NCBI GenBank assembly: GCA_945910005.1
Contig: OX246746.1
Span: 26,931,075 to 26,995,074, forward strand
Direction of reading: 5' to 3'
Origin: Isoperla grammatica
Taxonomy: Eukaryota > Arthropoda > Insecta > Plecoptera > Perlodidae
DNA length: 64,000 nucleotides
Part shown: positions 24,203 through 35,288 of the stretch, piece by piece
Numbering within the stretch: the stretch's first letter is position 1
Layout of the letters: each line of letters starts with the position of its first letter
Notes under the pieces: generated by a model
Seen by the model: only the letters and a program-made list of their open reading frames with translations
The model's database searches: none
What the model was told of the DNA's origin: nothing
Made by a program: the position numbers and the translations under genes

Positions 24203-25280
24203 TGTGTAATGCCAGTATGGTGCTAGGTACACGGTCATAAAGAGAAGTATGGTGTAATGCCAGTATGGTGCTAGGTACGCGGTCATAAAGAGAAGTATGG
24301 TGTAATGTCAGCATGGTGCTAAGTACACGGTCATAAAGAGAAGTATGGTGTAATGCCAGTATGGTGCTAGGTACACGGTCATAAAGAGAAGTATGGTGTA
24401 ATGCCAGTATGGTGCTAGGTACGCGGTCATAAAGAGAAGTATGGTGTAATGCCAGTATGGTGCTAGGTACGCGGTCATAAAGAGAAGTATGGTGTAATGT
24501 CAGCATGGTGCTAGGTACGCGGTCATAAAGAGAAGTATGGTGTAATGCCAGTATGGTGCTAGGTACGCGGTCATAAAGAGAAGTATGGTATAATGCCAGT
24601 ATGGTGCTAGGTACACGGTCATAAAGAGAAGTATGGTGTAATGCCAGTATGGTGCTAGGTACGCGGTCATAAAGAGAAGTATGGTGTAATTCCAGTATGG
24701 TGCTAGGTACGCGGTCATAAAGAGAAGTATGGTGTCATGTCAGCATGGTGCTAGGTACGCGGTCATAAAGAGAAGTATGGTGTAATGCCAGTATGGTGCT
24801 AGGTACGCGGTCATAAAGAGAAGTATGGTGTAATGCCAGTATGGTGCTAGGTACGCGGTCATAAAGAGAAGTATGGTGTAATGCCAGTATGGTGCTAGGT
24901 ACACGGTCATAAAGAGAAGTATGGTGTAATGCCAGTATGGTGCTAGGTACACGGTCATAAAGAGAAGTATGATGTAATGCCAGTATGGTGCTAGGTACAC
25001 GGTCATAGAGAGAAGTATGATGTAATGCCAGTATGGTGCTATAGGTACACGGTCATAGAGAGAAGTATGATGTAATGCCAGTATGGTGCTAGGTACACGG
25101 TCATAAAGAGAAGTATGATGTAATGCCAGTATGGTGCTAGGTACACGGTCATAAAGAGAAGTATGGTGTAATGCCAGTATGGTGCTAGGTACACGGTCAT
25201 AAAGAGAAGTATGATGTAATGCCAGTATGGTGCTAGGTACACGGTTATAAAGAGAAGTATGATGTAATGCCAGTATGGTG
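24203..25280. repeat. 48-bp minisatellite, about 22 copies
   Basis: Tandem units of 48 bases contain GCCAGTATGGTGCTAGGTAC and CGGTCATAAAGAGAAGTATG. The period is exact from 24207 to 24255 and onward. Units vary at ACACGG/ACGCGG and in a distinct GTCAGCATGG variant at about 24307, 24499 and 24737, spaced 4 and 5 units apart. One unit near 25040 has a 2-base insertion. Because 48 is divisible by three, 16-residue repeating open frames arise on the minus strand. I do not regard them as genes. Confidence 0.95.
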
Positions 25281-26090
25281 GTACTGTTGATGGTTGGACC
25301 AAGCATAGGTATGGCATAATCTTAGCACGTGACCTGTACCACAGTATGTGTAAGGACATCCTAATGATCACAGTTACGCCATGAAACTGATCACTCAAAT
25401 AAATCTACATGTGATTACACTAGAAGTATGTTAAACTTGTGGAGATGTTTTCGTAATTTTTGTCTCATCAATCATAAAAATATCCACATTCACTCTCAGC
25501 CGAAACGAGTTTTTCTAAGCAGGTTATGGCAACAGTGGGCGTTGGGTGTGTGGGGAGCGCACTTCATTTTATTTACATCTCCTCAGCTCATCCCAACCCA
25601 CTGTCCCAAATGCTTTCGAATACTTCCTACATCATAGCCACATGCCTTCAGTCATCTCGAAGATGTGATTCCATATTCCAATCGAAGTTTCGGATATACG
25701 CTTTCCGCTTCACAGACCAAATGTCGCAGTTCCAGCCCCTATACACTCCCCTCCCCCCTCTTCCCCCCCACCCAACCACCACCTCAACGATATGGTTTAA
25801 GGGGAAATAAAAACGTACAATTGCGAGTATAAATTTTCAGCTGTAAAAATTTGCCAATGACACGTTTTGGGATGTACGGATTTTGTTTTATTACAGAATG
25901 ATGTAATTTTGTCAGTTCAATAGATAAAGTTAGATTTATTTATTGTGAGGCATATTCATTATTGACGCATTCTATTCAATGATACGATCGACAAAATGTG
26001 ACGGTCACTTATCAGGCGCTCGACAAAATAACCAAACAGTTATTTGTCCTTTAAAAAGTCAACCCGTTTTATTGTGTTCAATGTCAAATT
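25281..26090. other. Spacer between minisatellites, no gene seen
   Basis: Mostly unique sequence with a C-rich run at about 25748-25775. Open frames at 25428-25810 have no recognisable domain. Confidence 0.45.
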
Positions 26091-28138
26091 ACAGTATAGT
26101 GTGCTCATGCAGTCAACATACTACCTGAATGGATGTCTATATTATACAGTATAGTGTGCTCACTCAACATACAACCTGTATGGGTGTCTATATTATACAG
26201 TATAGTGTGCTCACTCAACATACAACCTGAATGGGTGTCTATATTATACAGTATAGTGTGCTCACTCAACATACAACCTGAATGGGTGTCTATATTATAC
26301 AGTATAGTGTGCTCACTCAACATACAACCTGAATGGGTGTCTATATTATACAGTATAGTGTGCTCACTCAACATACAACAGTGTGCTCACTCAACATACA
26401 ACCTGAATGGATGTCTATATTATACAGTATAGTGTGCTCACTCAACATACAACCTGTTTGGGTGTCTATATTATACAGTATAGTGTGCTCACTCAACATA
26501 CAACCTGAATGGGTGTCTATATTATACAGTATAAAGTGCTCACTCAACATACAACCTGAATGGGTGTCTATATTATACAGTATAGTGTGCTCACTCAACA
26601 TACAACCTGAATGGGTGTCTATATTATACAGTATAGTGTGCTCACTCAACATACAACCTGAATGGATGTCTATATTATACAGTATAGTGTGCTCATGCAG
26701 TCAACATACAACCTGAATGGGTGTCTATATTATACAGTATAGTGTGCTCACTCAACATACAACCTGTATGGGTGTCTATATTATACAGTATAGTGTGCTC
26801 ACTCAACATACAACCTGAATGGGTGTCTATATTATACAGTATAGTGTGCTCACTCAACATACAACCTGTATGGGTGTCTATATTATACAGTATAGTGTGC
26901 TCACTCAACATACAACCTGTATGGGTGTCTATATTATACAGTATAGTGTGCTCACTCAACATACAACAGTGTGCTCACTCAACATACAACCTGAATGGAT
27001 GTCTATATTATACAGTATAGTGTGCTCACTCAACATACAACCTGTATGGGTGTCTATATTATACAGTATAGTGTGCTCACTCAACATACAACCTGAATGG
27101 ATGTCTATATTATACAGTATAGTGTGCTCACTCAACATACAACCTGAATGGGTGTCTATATTATACAGTATAGTGTGCTCACTCAACATACAACCTGTAT
27201 GGGTGTCTATATTATACAGTATAGTGTGCTCACTCAACATACAACCTGAATGGGTGTCTATATTATACAGTATAGTGTGCTCACTCAACATACAACCTGT
27301 ATGGGTGTCTATATTATACAGTATAGTGTGCTCACTCAACATACAACCTGTATGGGTGTCTATATTATACAGTATAGTGTGCTCACTCAACATACAACAG
27401 TGTGCTCACTCAACATACTACCTGAATGGGTGTCTATTTTATACAGTATAGTGTGCTCACTCAACATACAACCTGAATGGATGTCTATATTATACAGTAT
27501 AGTGTGCTCACTCAACATACAACAGTGTGCTCACTCAACATACTACCTGAATGGGTGTCTATTTTATACAGTATAGTGTGCTCACTCAACATACAACCTG
27601 AATGGATGTCTATATTATACAGTATAGTGTGCTCACTCAACATACAACCCGAATGAATGTCTATATTATACAGTATAGTGTGCTCACTCAACATACAACC
27701 TAAATGGGTGTCTATATTATACAGTATAGTGTGCTCACTCAACATACAACCTGAATGAATGTCTATATTATACAGTATAGTGTGCTCGCTCAACATACAA
27801 CCTGAATGGATGTCTATATTATACAGTATAGTGTGCTCACTCAACATACAACCTGAATGGATGTCTATATTATACAGTATAATCTGCTCACTCAACATAC
27901 AACCTAAATGGGTGTCTATATTATACAGTATAATCTGCTCACTCAACAATCAACATACAACCTGAATGGATGTCTATATTATACAGTATAGTGTGCTCAC
28001 TCAACATACAACCTGAATGGATGTCTATATTATACAGTATAGTGTGCTCACTCAACATACAACCTAAATGGGTGTCTATATTATACAGTAAAGTGTGCTC
28101 ACTCAACATACAACCTGAATGGGTGTCTATATTATACG
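26091..28138. repeat. 51-bp minisatellite with 588-bp higher-order period
   Basis: About 40 units of 51 bases contain CTCACTCAACATACAACCTG, TGTCTATATTATACAG and TATAGTGTG. Units alternate among GAATGGGTG, GTATGGGTG and GAATGGATG variants. Short 23-base units (starting CAGTGTGCTCAC) occur at 26379, 26967, 27398 and 27523, and a CATGCAG variant at 26106 and 26694. Both kinds of marker repeat at exactly 588 bases, which equals 11 x 51 + 23 + 4. The later spacings, 431 and 125, equal 8 x 51 + 23 and 2 x 51 + 23. Every frame crossing the array shows 17-residue repeats because 51 is divisible by three. Confidence 0.97.
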
Positions 28139-28283
28139 CTTTATTTCCTATCAATATTAATTTATCTGTAAGCCTTACACTAAATACTATAGACAAGTTC
28201 AATTACCATAAAAAACTATAAACAACAAAATGGGCAGACTACTTCAATTTTTGTAACATTATTTGTGTTTCTAGTTTCATTAA
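28139..28283. repeat. Right flank of the 51-bp array, duplicated downstream
   Basis: This unique-looking flank (CTATAGACAAGTTCAATTACC, then TTTGTGTTTCTAGTTT) recurs at about 28771-28920 with moderate divergence. It is therefore part of a local duplication that includes the array boundary. Confidence 0.75.
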
Positions 28284-28658
28284 CAGGGAAGGATACTCCT
28301 ACGTCAAATAACCACAACAAATTTTCATTTTTAATTTATATCACAAGAATGGGCTTCGAAATCAAAAATCTTAATCAACAGCGCACTGTGGTTTAGTAAG
28401 CCGTACACATTGAATGCGCTAAGTCATGACTTATATTATAATCAGTATGTTTTTTTATACATAATACATTTTTTTACTAATTATCGAATTATAATCAAAA
28501 TACTACGCTAATGGTTATAATATTTTATTCAATCTGTAGGGCTTACCAAAGCAAAGTTCGCTGCTGATTTAGATTTTCGCTTTCTTGTTGCAATCTTGAG
28601 ATATTATTTAATAATGAACATTTTCTGCGGTTTTTGACGTAGAGACTACCCTTTGCCC
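28284..28658. mobile_element. MITE family C, 375 bp, TTAA-flanked
   Basis: Flanked by TTAA (28280-28283 and 28659-28662). Its long inverted ends share CTACGTCAAA, CAGCGCACT/CAGCGAACTT and TTAGTAAGCC/TTGGTAAGCCC around an AT-rich centre. The duplicated locus at 28700-28935 lacks it: there the sequence passes directly from TTTCTAGTTTTAATAAC to GAAATTTTTCG, which is an empty site. The insertion therefore post-dates the duplication, or was lost precisely from the other copy. Confidence 0.8.
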
Positions 28659-28689
28659 TTAACGATATTTTTTGTTTTTAAATAGTTAA

Positions 28690-28940
28690 AACTTAAAACT
28701 TGTGTATGTATTCATTGTAAAATTACAGTATAATGTGCTCACTAAAAATAAAACCTGAATGGGTGTCTTTATTACGTTTAATTTGCAAGCAATATTTTAT
28801 CTCTTAGTCTTACACTTAATACTATAGATAAGTTCAATTACCACAAAAGAACTATAAGCAACAACATAGACAACTTCAATTTTTCTACCATAATTTGTGT
28901 TTCTAGTTTTAATAACGAAATTTTTCGTTTTTTAACAGTT
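28690..28940. repeat. Single-unit paralogue of the 51-bp array locus
   Basis: This contains the left flank of the array (TTCATTGTAAAATTACAGTATA, compare about 26080-26096), about one diverged 51-base unit (AATGTGCTCACTAAAAATAA, then CCTGAATGGGTGTC), and then the right flank. It looks like the same locus before tandem expansion, or after collapse to one unit. Confidence 0.7.
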
Positions 28941-29396
28941 AAATCTTAAACCTGTAACTCTGTGTTCTCATTCACTGAACCCCTTCACGATGAGTAAATG
29001 TTTTGAAGTCTAGCAATTAACATAACACAGATTTAATTACCATTCTATGAAATGTATGTTGAGTTTATTGAATTAGTAAACTGAAGCAAGCAAGCCAACC
29101 ATTAGAGTAAAATGAGCTAAATGTAATTTGCAGTCTCGTGTGGCTGTCGCTTGAGTCAACATAGCTCAAGAACTCGTCAATCGATCGAAAAGGGTAAAGT
29201 GCATCGTTGACTTCAATTGAATTGAAACCACCGAAGTCGAGATTGGGTGAACGAATTGAAAACACTGTGTGAGCAATTCAGTACCACCTTCACATTCACT
29301 GTGGTGATAACGTGGTGAATGATATGTCTGCGGACACGGACCCCTACCCAATCACACCTGCTCCTTCGCGCTGACATAGACATCGAGTGTACTTAT
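28941..29396. other. No gene seen
   Basis: Two overlapping minus-strand open frames (29065-29351) have no recognisable domain. On that strand the sequence ends in TTCAATAAACTCAAC near 29070, which could be a retroposon or transcript 3' end. Confidence 0.4.
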
Positions 29397-29414
29397 ATTA
29401 CTGTGATTAACTCC

Positions 29415-29457
<43 letters not shown>

Positions 29458-29515
29458 ATCAACAATATTCTTGTTATTTATTAAAATGAAAATGTGCAAA
29501 ATGTGTATGTGTTCA
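29397..29515. repeat. 140-bp repeat unit with (ATT)n, unit 1
   Basis: ATTACTGTGATTAACTCC, an expanded (ATT)n (29414-29455), then ATGAAAATGTGCAAAATGTG. The same order, with a much shorter ATT run, appears at 29988-30085. The SINE at 29516 splits the two units. Confidence 0.7.
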
Positions 29516-29940
29516 TTTATTTATTTATTAATTGGCCCCATACAGCATTTCATACCATTTAACCGTGACCAGTATAACAACGGATGGTTAACAACGATGC
29601 ATGACGATGAAGAAGGAAGGAGGGGACACCCGGTACCGGCACGTAGCCTACTCCTGTCGAAAAGTACCAAGGGGACCATCAGCTTTACGTCCCATCCGAA
29701 AGGACGGTGTAACTTTTACCAGTCATATAGGTTCCTCCACTAACCTGGACTGCCGAGCAGTTGACGAGAAGAACGAAGCTGTTACACAAGCTTTCGAACC
29801 CTCAAATCTGCTCTAACCAACGGTAACTAGTGTTTCAGAGGTGAGTGGTCACCCATCCACCTCTTGACCTAGCCCGAGGTTGCTTAACTTCGGTGTTCGT
29901 ATGGGAACCGATTAAGCGACCGCGGCTAAACCGTTGGTAT
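29516..29940 (-). mobile_element. SINE with 5S rRNA-derived head
   Basis: On the minus strand the first 95 or so bases (29940 to 29847) align with 5S rRNA. Matching blocks are CCAACGG, ATCGGTTC, CACCGAAGTTAAGCA, the intermediate element TCGGGC (29872-29877) and a perfect C box GGATGGGTGACC (29847-29858). These are the internal Pol III promoter parts of 5S genes. A body shared with 15855-16180 follows, including CCGTCCTTTCGGATGGGACG. It ends in an AATAAATAAATAAATG tail at the left. This architecture is the SINE3 class known from some vertebrates. Finding it in a probable arthropod is notable. The split 140-bp repeat around it gives the empty-site structure. Confidence 0.85.
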
Positions 29941-30115
29941 TGTTGCCCCATTATTTTAATTATTATCATGTTTATGTAAATGACGAATATTACTATGATT
30001 AACTCCTATATTATTATTATTTATCAAAAATTCCTGTTATTTCTAAAAATGAAAATGTGCAAAATGTGTGTGTGTTTATTCTTGCACCATTATTTTCATT
30101 ATTATCATGTTGATG
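29941..30115. repeat. 140-bp repeat, unit 2 and partial unit 3
   Basis: CCATTATTTTAATTATTATC (29947) recurs as CCATTATTTTCATTATTATC about 140 bases later (about 30087). ATTAACTCCTAT and ATGAAAATGTGCAAAATGTG are shared with unit 1. It is a small local tandem duplication. Confidence 0.6.
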
Positions 30116-30129
30116 TTGATGATGATAAT

Positions 30130-30430
30130 GATGTTTGGTTTTACGTCCGATATTTTTGCAACTTTGTCTAATCGAAACTATATGAGTGAAATGAAATATA
30201 TGAAGATGGAAATGAAGAAACGCCTCATGTCCAAATCAGATCCAGTACACATCGCGGGGGTCGTCATAAGGAGAGTCCAGCAAGGGAGGCAGGGCCAAAT
30301 GAGAGAGAAATCTACATGTGGGATAGTGGGGGAGAGGGGGAGACAGGGTCTCCTTTCGTCGCTTCTTACGACTAGCAGAGGCACTCTGGGCCTATTCTTT
30401 ACCCCGGGCGAGACGGGTTTATGCAATGTT
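30130..30430 (-). mobile_element. Dispersed repeat domain, unclassified
   Basis: Contains GGTTTTACGTCCGATATTTT and, further on, CGTCGCTTCTTACGACTAGC followed by TGGGCCTATTCTTTACCCCG. From memory this last pair closely resembles a motif dispersed in many invertebrate genomes. I cannot verify that here. Open frames cross it on both strands with no conserved protein motif. The strand shown is arbitrary. Confidence 0.4.
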
Positions 30431-31368
30431 CATCCTTTAGATTTCTTATATGCTCGTTGGAAACATGGTGGAATAGCCAAATGAATACCCAAACGCTTCT
30501 CTAAGGTAGTGTGAAATGTTTAGTACAAGGACGACAAGTGACTCATTACGAATAAAGAGAGCTCTGGCATAATTCACGAATTTAACATATTAAACAATTA
30601 AAAAAACAGTATCCGACTTACTAGATAGTACTGTATGCTCGCTGATAAGTTGTTCGGGGTCCCTTTAATTATGTTTCAATTATTTCCACATTCCATTAAA
30701 AACCGTGTTTTATTTATTGTATGCACAGTGACCTGGAGAAGGGAGCTACCAGTGAATGAACGCCAGGCCAACCACTTTCAACTTATGAATAGCAATGTTT
30801 TTATTCAAAACTAAACTAGCGCGAATTCACCCGGTGAGTATTTGATCGTACATTAACCGCACTTTGCGGAAAATAACGAGGATTTGCTCAATTAATTTAT
30901 CACACATACGCGCATTATCAATTTAAAATGTGTGGTTTAGCAACATTTAAGTGAACGTGTGTATGTGTGTGTGTTTCAATTAACTGTATTTTAAAACAGA
31001 TTCAGCTAGTGGCTGTTTTGACTTTTACACTAACGTACTCTTCACTTGAAAGACTACAACTTCGTTTCGTAGGTATAATAGCGTTAAAAAATAGAGGAAA
31101 TTAGTGGATGCTAAAACTCCAGTTAAACATTTCCCAGATGATTTCCAGTTGTTCTTGTTGGACAGGAAATCAAACTTGAATACCCATACATATTATCTTT
31201 TTTAATTGGACCATAAAACACTGCCGTTCAATTCATTACTGAACAACGTTGTTTTCAAAATAAAAAATATATCCTCCTCGCTTACCTAGCGTTGAGAGGC
31301 TTCATACCAGACCACTAAGTATACTAAGTGTCTACTGGGGTTTTAGAGGCAAATAAGCTTATCTTACG
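30431..31368. other. No gene seen
   Basis: AT-rich, unremarkable, with a short GT-rich run near 30957-30972. Confidence 0.5.
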
Positions 31369-31399
31369 AGGGGGGGAGGGGGGGAGGGGAGGGGGGGGG
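31369..31399 (+). repeat. G-rich tract, quadruplex-capable
   Basis: Four G runs of 4 to 10 separated by single A. Confidence 0.85.
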
Positions 31400-33344
31400 T
31401 ACTATTACGGCTCTATAATATAATAATCTTAAAAACGGAAAAAGTAGAAAACAAATATGCTATTAGCGCCTCGCCATGAAGGTAATGAAGTCGGTTGTCG
31501 ATGAGTAGGTTCCTGTGTATTATAGGAGGGCCGAGGGCGTGTGGTATGGCGAGCACCTTCTTCCTTCCAATTACTGGCTTTATAACACGTTTCACTCTTC
31601 AGTAGCTGCTTCCTACGCTTCCTATGGAGCAAGAGGAATGTGATGATATGGCCACCCAGCACCCACTTAAACTCCCAGATCAGATACAGGAAAACAGAGA
31701 TGCAGGTGGATAGCATAGGTTCACCACAGTTAGGTTGATGAGATGGAAGTATTGAGACTTCTCTATGATACATGGTTTGGTATAGTTTGTGGAGATAACG
31801 CCGTAAAGTTGGCTTATCAAAATATAAATAAACTGTTCATAATATACAAGGAATATCATAAAAAGCAAAATATGCAAATATGACATAATATGTAAAAGTA
31901 AATGCCATAAGAAGAAGAGTTGAAGATATTCAAGTATCTAATGTAATGACATTATGCTTTTTTGCTTTTTAGGTGGAACGTATATGTATATATAAATATG
32001 CTATACATACTTTGGGGTTGGTTTAAACTGTAAACCACGTCGAAACCATGACATTGTTTACATTCGAGCTTTGTGGCCAAACCGAGCTTTCGTTTCGGGC
32101 AGGTATCACATCAACTCATGTATATAGGAAGTATCTTAAGTATCAACAACTTTTTTTTTAAGTGATTGCAAATACATTTTGTCGACATTGCATTGAGCAA
32201 CTTGAAACTAATCAAGTCATCAACCACCCAAAAACGCACCAGACAAATGTAACACATTTTTAAATTTTCATTAGTGGAACGGATAATAAATTAGAATTGA
32301 TTTAACAGACTATTTTCGAGGAACGACTTGTGCAAATCACACAAGCAACACAAATATTATTGTATTTCAAATAAAAGGTAAATAGAATTGGAGAATATCG
32401 CCCCCTATGCAGTAGTCGCTCTGGTGAAGATAACAAGCGGCGGAGTTCGGCCGATCACTGGAAGCCTGAAATTGTGTACTTTTAATTTTTAGTAAAAACA
32501 TTCAATGGATATCTGAATATTGTTTTTGATAATTGTTCGTGTGCGCTAACACGAGTTATTCCGACCTGAGCTATAGAGTGTAGATCAGTCCCCCCCTCCC
32601 CTCCACTCCCCTCCCCCCCCCCATCGCAAGCGCGGCTCAATTTATGAGCAGGGATTGTTTCATTTTTCATCCAACGACTGTAAATTAGTGGGAAAGGATT
32701 TCGGAGCAGACGTATATTCTTGCCCCATCCTCGCCCCATCGAGCATAATTAGGATACACCATCATTAACTACAGAGCAATTGATTTCCCAGTTTATGCAT
32801 AGCTACGTTTTAAAAGGTGATTCCGTTTACCGTCAAAAAATAGGTCGAATGCTACTGTCAGATAGCTTAACGAAAAACAACAAACAGCTGTCCCACTAGA
32901 AGCCAATAAATCCATAAAAGTTGGAAAGCGGACGATACGAAACGATAATCTGTTTTGGCGATTGGATCCAGCAAAATATATTTTAAAATAAAAAATAGTT
33001 CTGGTAAAACAATTTATTACGAATAATTAGCAGCGAACAAAGGTATTAAGAGCTACGTTATTCCCACCTCAATTCACATCGCTAATCGAATTGAATTCAA
33101 CTAAAACGGGATTATTTTATGTCCTGACCATTCCGTAATTTGCATACATATTGTGCTGGCGTTTTATTCAAGAATAATTAATTGGAACGAGTTCACAAAT
33201 ATTACAATGATGACGCTTACGGGTTCGTGTATCCATTAGCTCCCTTGTATATACGTACACGCACACAGACACAGCAGCAATGTGTCTATTTATGAGCATT
33301 TCTATTTTACTTCTCTCCCTCTATATAGGTACCGCAATACTAAA
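31400..33344. other. No gene seen; C-rich tract at 32590
   Basis: Overlapping minus-strand open frames at 31413-31773 show no domain I recognise. A C-rich tract at about 32590-32622 mirrors the G-rich ones. Short CpG-bearing pieces lie around 32400-32460. Confidence 0.4.
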
Positions 33345-34040
33345 TTATACATGTAAAAAAAATAATGTTTTATTTGCTTTCATTTTTATTTGTATGTATA
33401 AATATATACTTCCACACATATTGAAAACTCATGCCCATTCAGCATGGATCTAAACCTAAAATTAACACAACCTTAAACATAACCACTAAAAATAATAACT
33501 TAAATTTCCTAGAAAGTCGTTCTAAAAACATGTATAAACATGTGGACTATAGAAGTTAATAAAAACAATAACCTCTGAACCATTCATTCATTATATATTT
33601 TTCATCAAACATGGAGGATAAAAAAAACCAATGCAAATACGAAATTTAACATTGCAAAACACTAAATTATTGAAAATAATCGTTTCCATGAGTAAGAATT
33701 ATTGAAACTTAAATAGATAACCACAAATCCCCTTCACAAACCTAAAAAGTCAAAAATACTATTCTAAATAATAGTGTACTTTACTACTGTACTACTACAC
33801 ACTATTCTAAAAAATAGTAATAGGATAAAAGTCATAACTAAATCTACTTAAATACATAAGTTAAATTAAAAACAATCTCAAAACAAGCATAATAAGGTCA
33901 AAAATTAACTTATTTACAACAAATTAACTAAGTTAACTCAGCACAACTAAGTCAAGACGAAAGAGAAAAATGGTGTTGTCTTGGGTTCCACGGTCCCCAC
34001 GCCAGATTACCCCGATTGACTCATAAACTTGGTCCGCCAT
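33345..34040 (-). other. Possible minus-strand start codon and G-poor (3'-UTR-like) stretch
   Basis: A minus-strand ATG at 34040-34038 lies in a strong context (CTCAAACATGGCGGACC). It opens a 35-codon frame (start MADQVYESIGVIWRGD) ending with TAA at 33935-33933. It also offers a possible splice donor (GGG|GTAATC) after ten codons. Downstream on that strand, about 580 bases are strongly depleted of C and end with AATAAA (33374-33369) before an A/T-rich tail. Upstream sequence near 34120-34170 is CpG-rich. Either a first exon, a tiny gene or a transposon relic would fit. Confidence in a gene is low. Confidence 0.2.
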
Positions 34041-35284
34041 GTTTGAGAAGTTATGAGGAGTGTAAAAACATGTTTTCGTGGCCGGTGGGGAGAGGGAAGG
34101 AGCTGGTTACACGTTGTTTTTACCCTCGGTGTTGCAACGCCGCATGGCAACGCCGCATGGTGCGTAGCTTGATAGTGATTACCACCAGGGGCGCTACGAG
34201 TATTTGCATCTTCTCCATAATATACAACAACAACAAAACAATAACGACAATACAATCTACGAGGCTATGTGGTCTAAAGTATCTTATGCGTTGTGGACAT
34301 GGCCCGGTTTCACGTATTTTAAAATAGAGTTCAAGTCTAAGTTACTCTCACTAGCTGAGGATTTAATTTGAAATATTAGGGTTTGCATTTCCAGAGTTTT
34401 TATTTTTAATTTTTAACTTCGAGGTCAAAGTTACTCTCAGATGTGATACGAACTAAGTGTTTGACACCAATAGTTCGAAACACGTAAGAATTTGATGTCT
34501 TTTGTTCGTTTATCTTTACAATTTTGGAATGTTGCGGGGCTATATATTGTCCAGATATATAAAATTAAATATTCTCAAAAAAGAATTAAAAATGTATTAT
34601 ATGATTTGAGATATTATTGATAGTGTATAATTTTATACAAACCCAATCGATTTGCATCCGTTTTGTAAGAATATCTGTAGATGTCGTTAATATCAAGCCA
34701 CGCATTATTCCAACATTTTCATATTTAATGTCATATATTTTTAAAAATTTGAAAGAACTCTTAAATTCTCTCATTCTTCCCGACGGAGCCAAACATTCAG
34801 CAGATTCATTTTATATAAAACATATGTAGCTCAGATGCAGCCTTCATTTTGCACGACTTAATCAGAAGTTTAAAATTGAAAAAATCAATTGAGAATCTTC
34901 TAGATATGATTACTTGTCTAGCCGTAGCCTTAAGAAAGAGATTCTAGGTCAAATTTAAATTTTCCAAGAATTTATAAACTTTTTCTAAACTATCAAACTA
35001 TTTTTGAAGGCTTCCTATGTGAGTGAGCACAGATATCGGTTGATTTCGCTCTAGCTCTTTTACTTTAGCAGAAAACATGACAAAATAAACTGCTCCAGGC
35101 AGCCAATTGTATCTCTTACTCCAATATGAATATAAGTTTCGTTGTTGTAACAGCTGTTATCGAACTAAAACTACAATACACGTGTATTTATACGATAATG
35201 ATACAACTGTTATCCCCGAGCCGTCATAATACTAAGCCAGATAATAAATTTGTGAAAGTCGCACCGATTTTAAATCAATATTTA
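34041..35284. other. No gene seen
   Basis: CAACGCCGCATGG is tandemly repeated twice near 34136-34161, and an octamer ATTTGCAT lies at about 34201. Otherwise AT-rich with chance open frames. Confidence 0.4.
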
Positions 35285-35288
35285 TTAA

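Noticed and set aside
24203..28138. CRISPR-like regular arrays
   Set aside because: Repeats are contiguous with no unique spacers, and the DNA is eukaryotic. They are minisatellites.
26105..28221. Repetitive 17-residue open frames on both strands
   Set aside because: By-product of a 51-bp period. Both strands and several frames are open at once, which argues against coding.
31413..31773. Overlapping minus frames, possibly a LINE remnant
   Set aside because: I could not identify reverse transcriptase motifs or a 3' tail.
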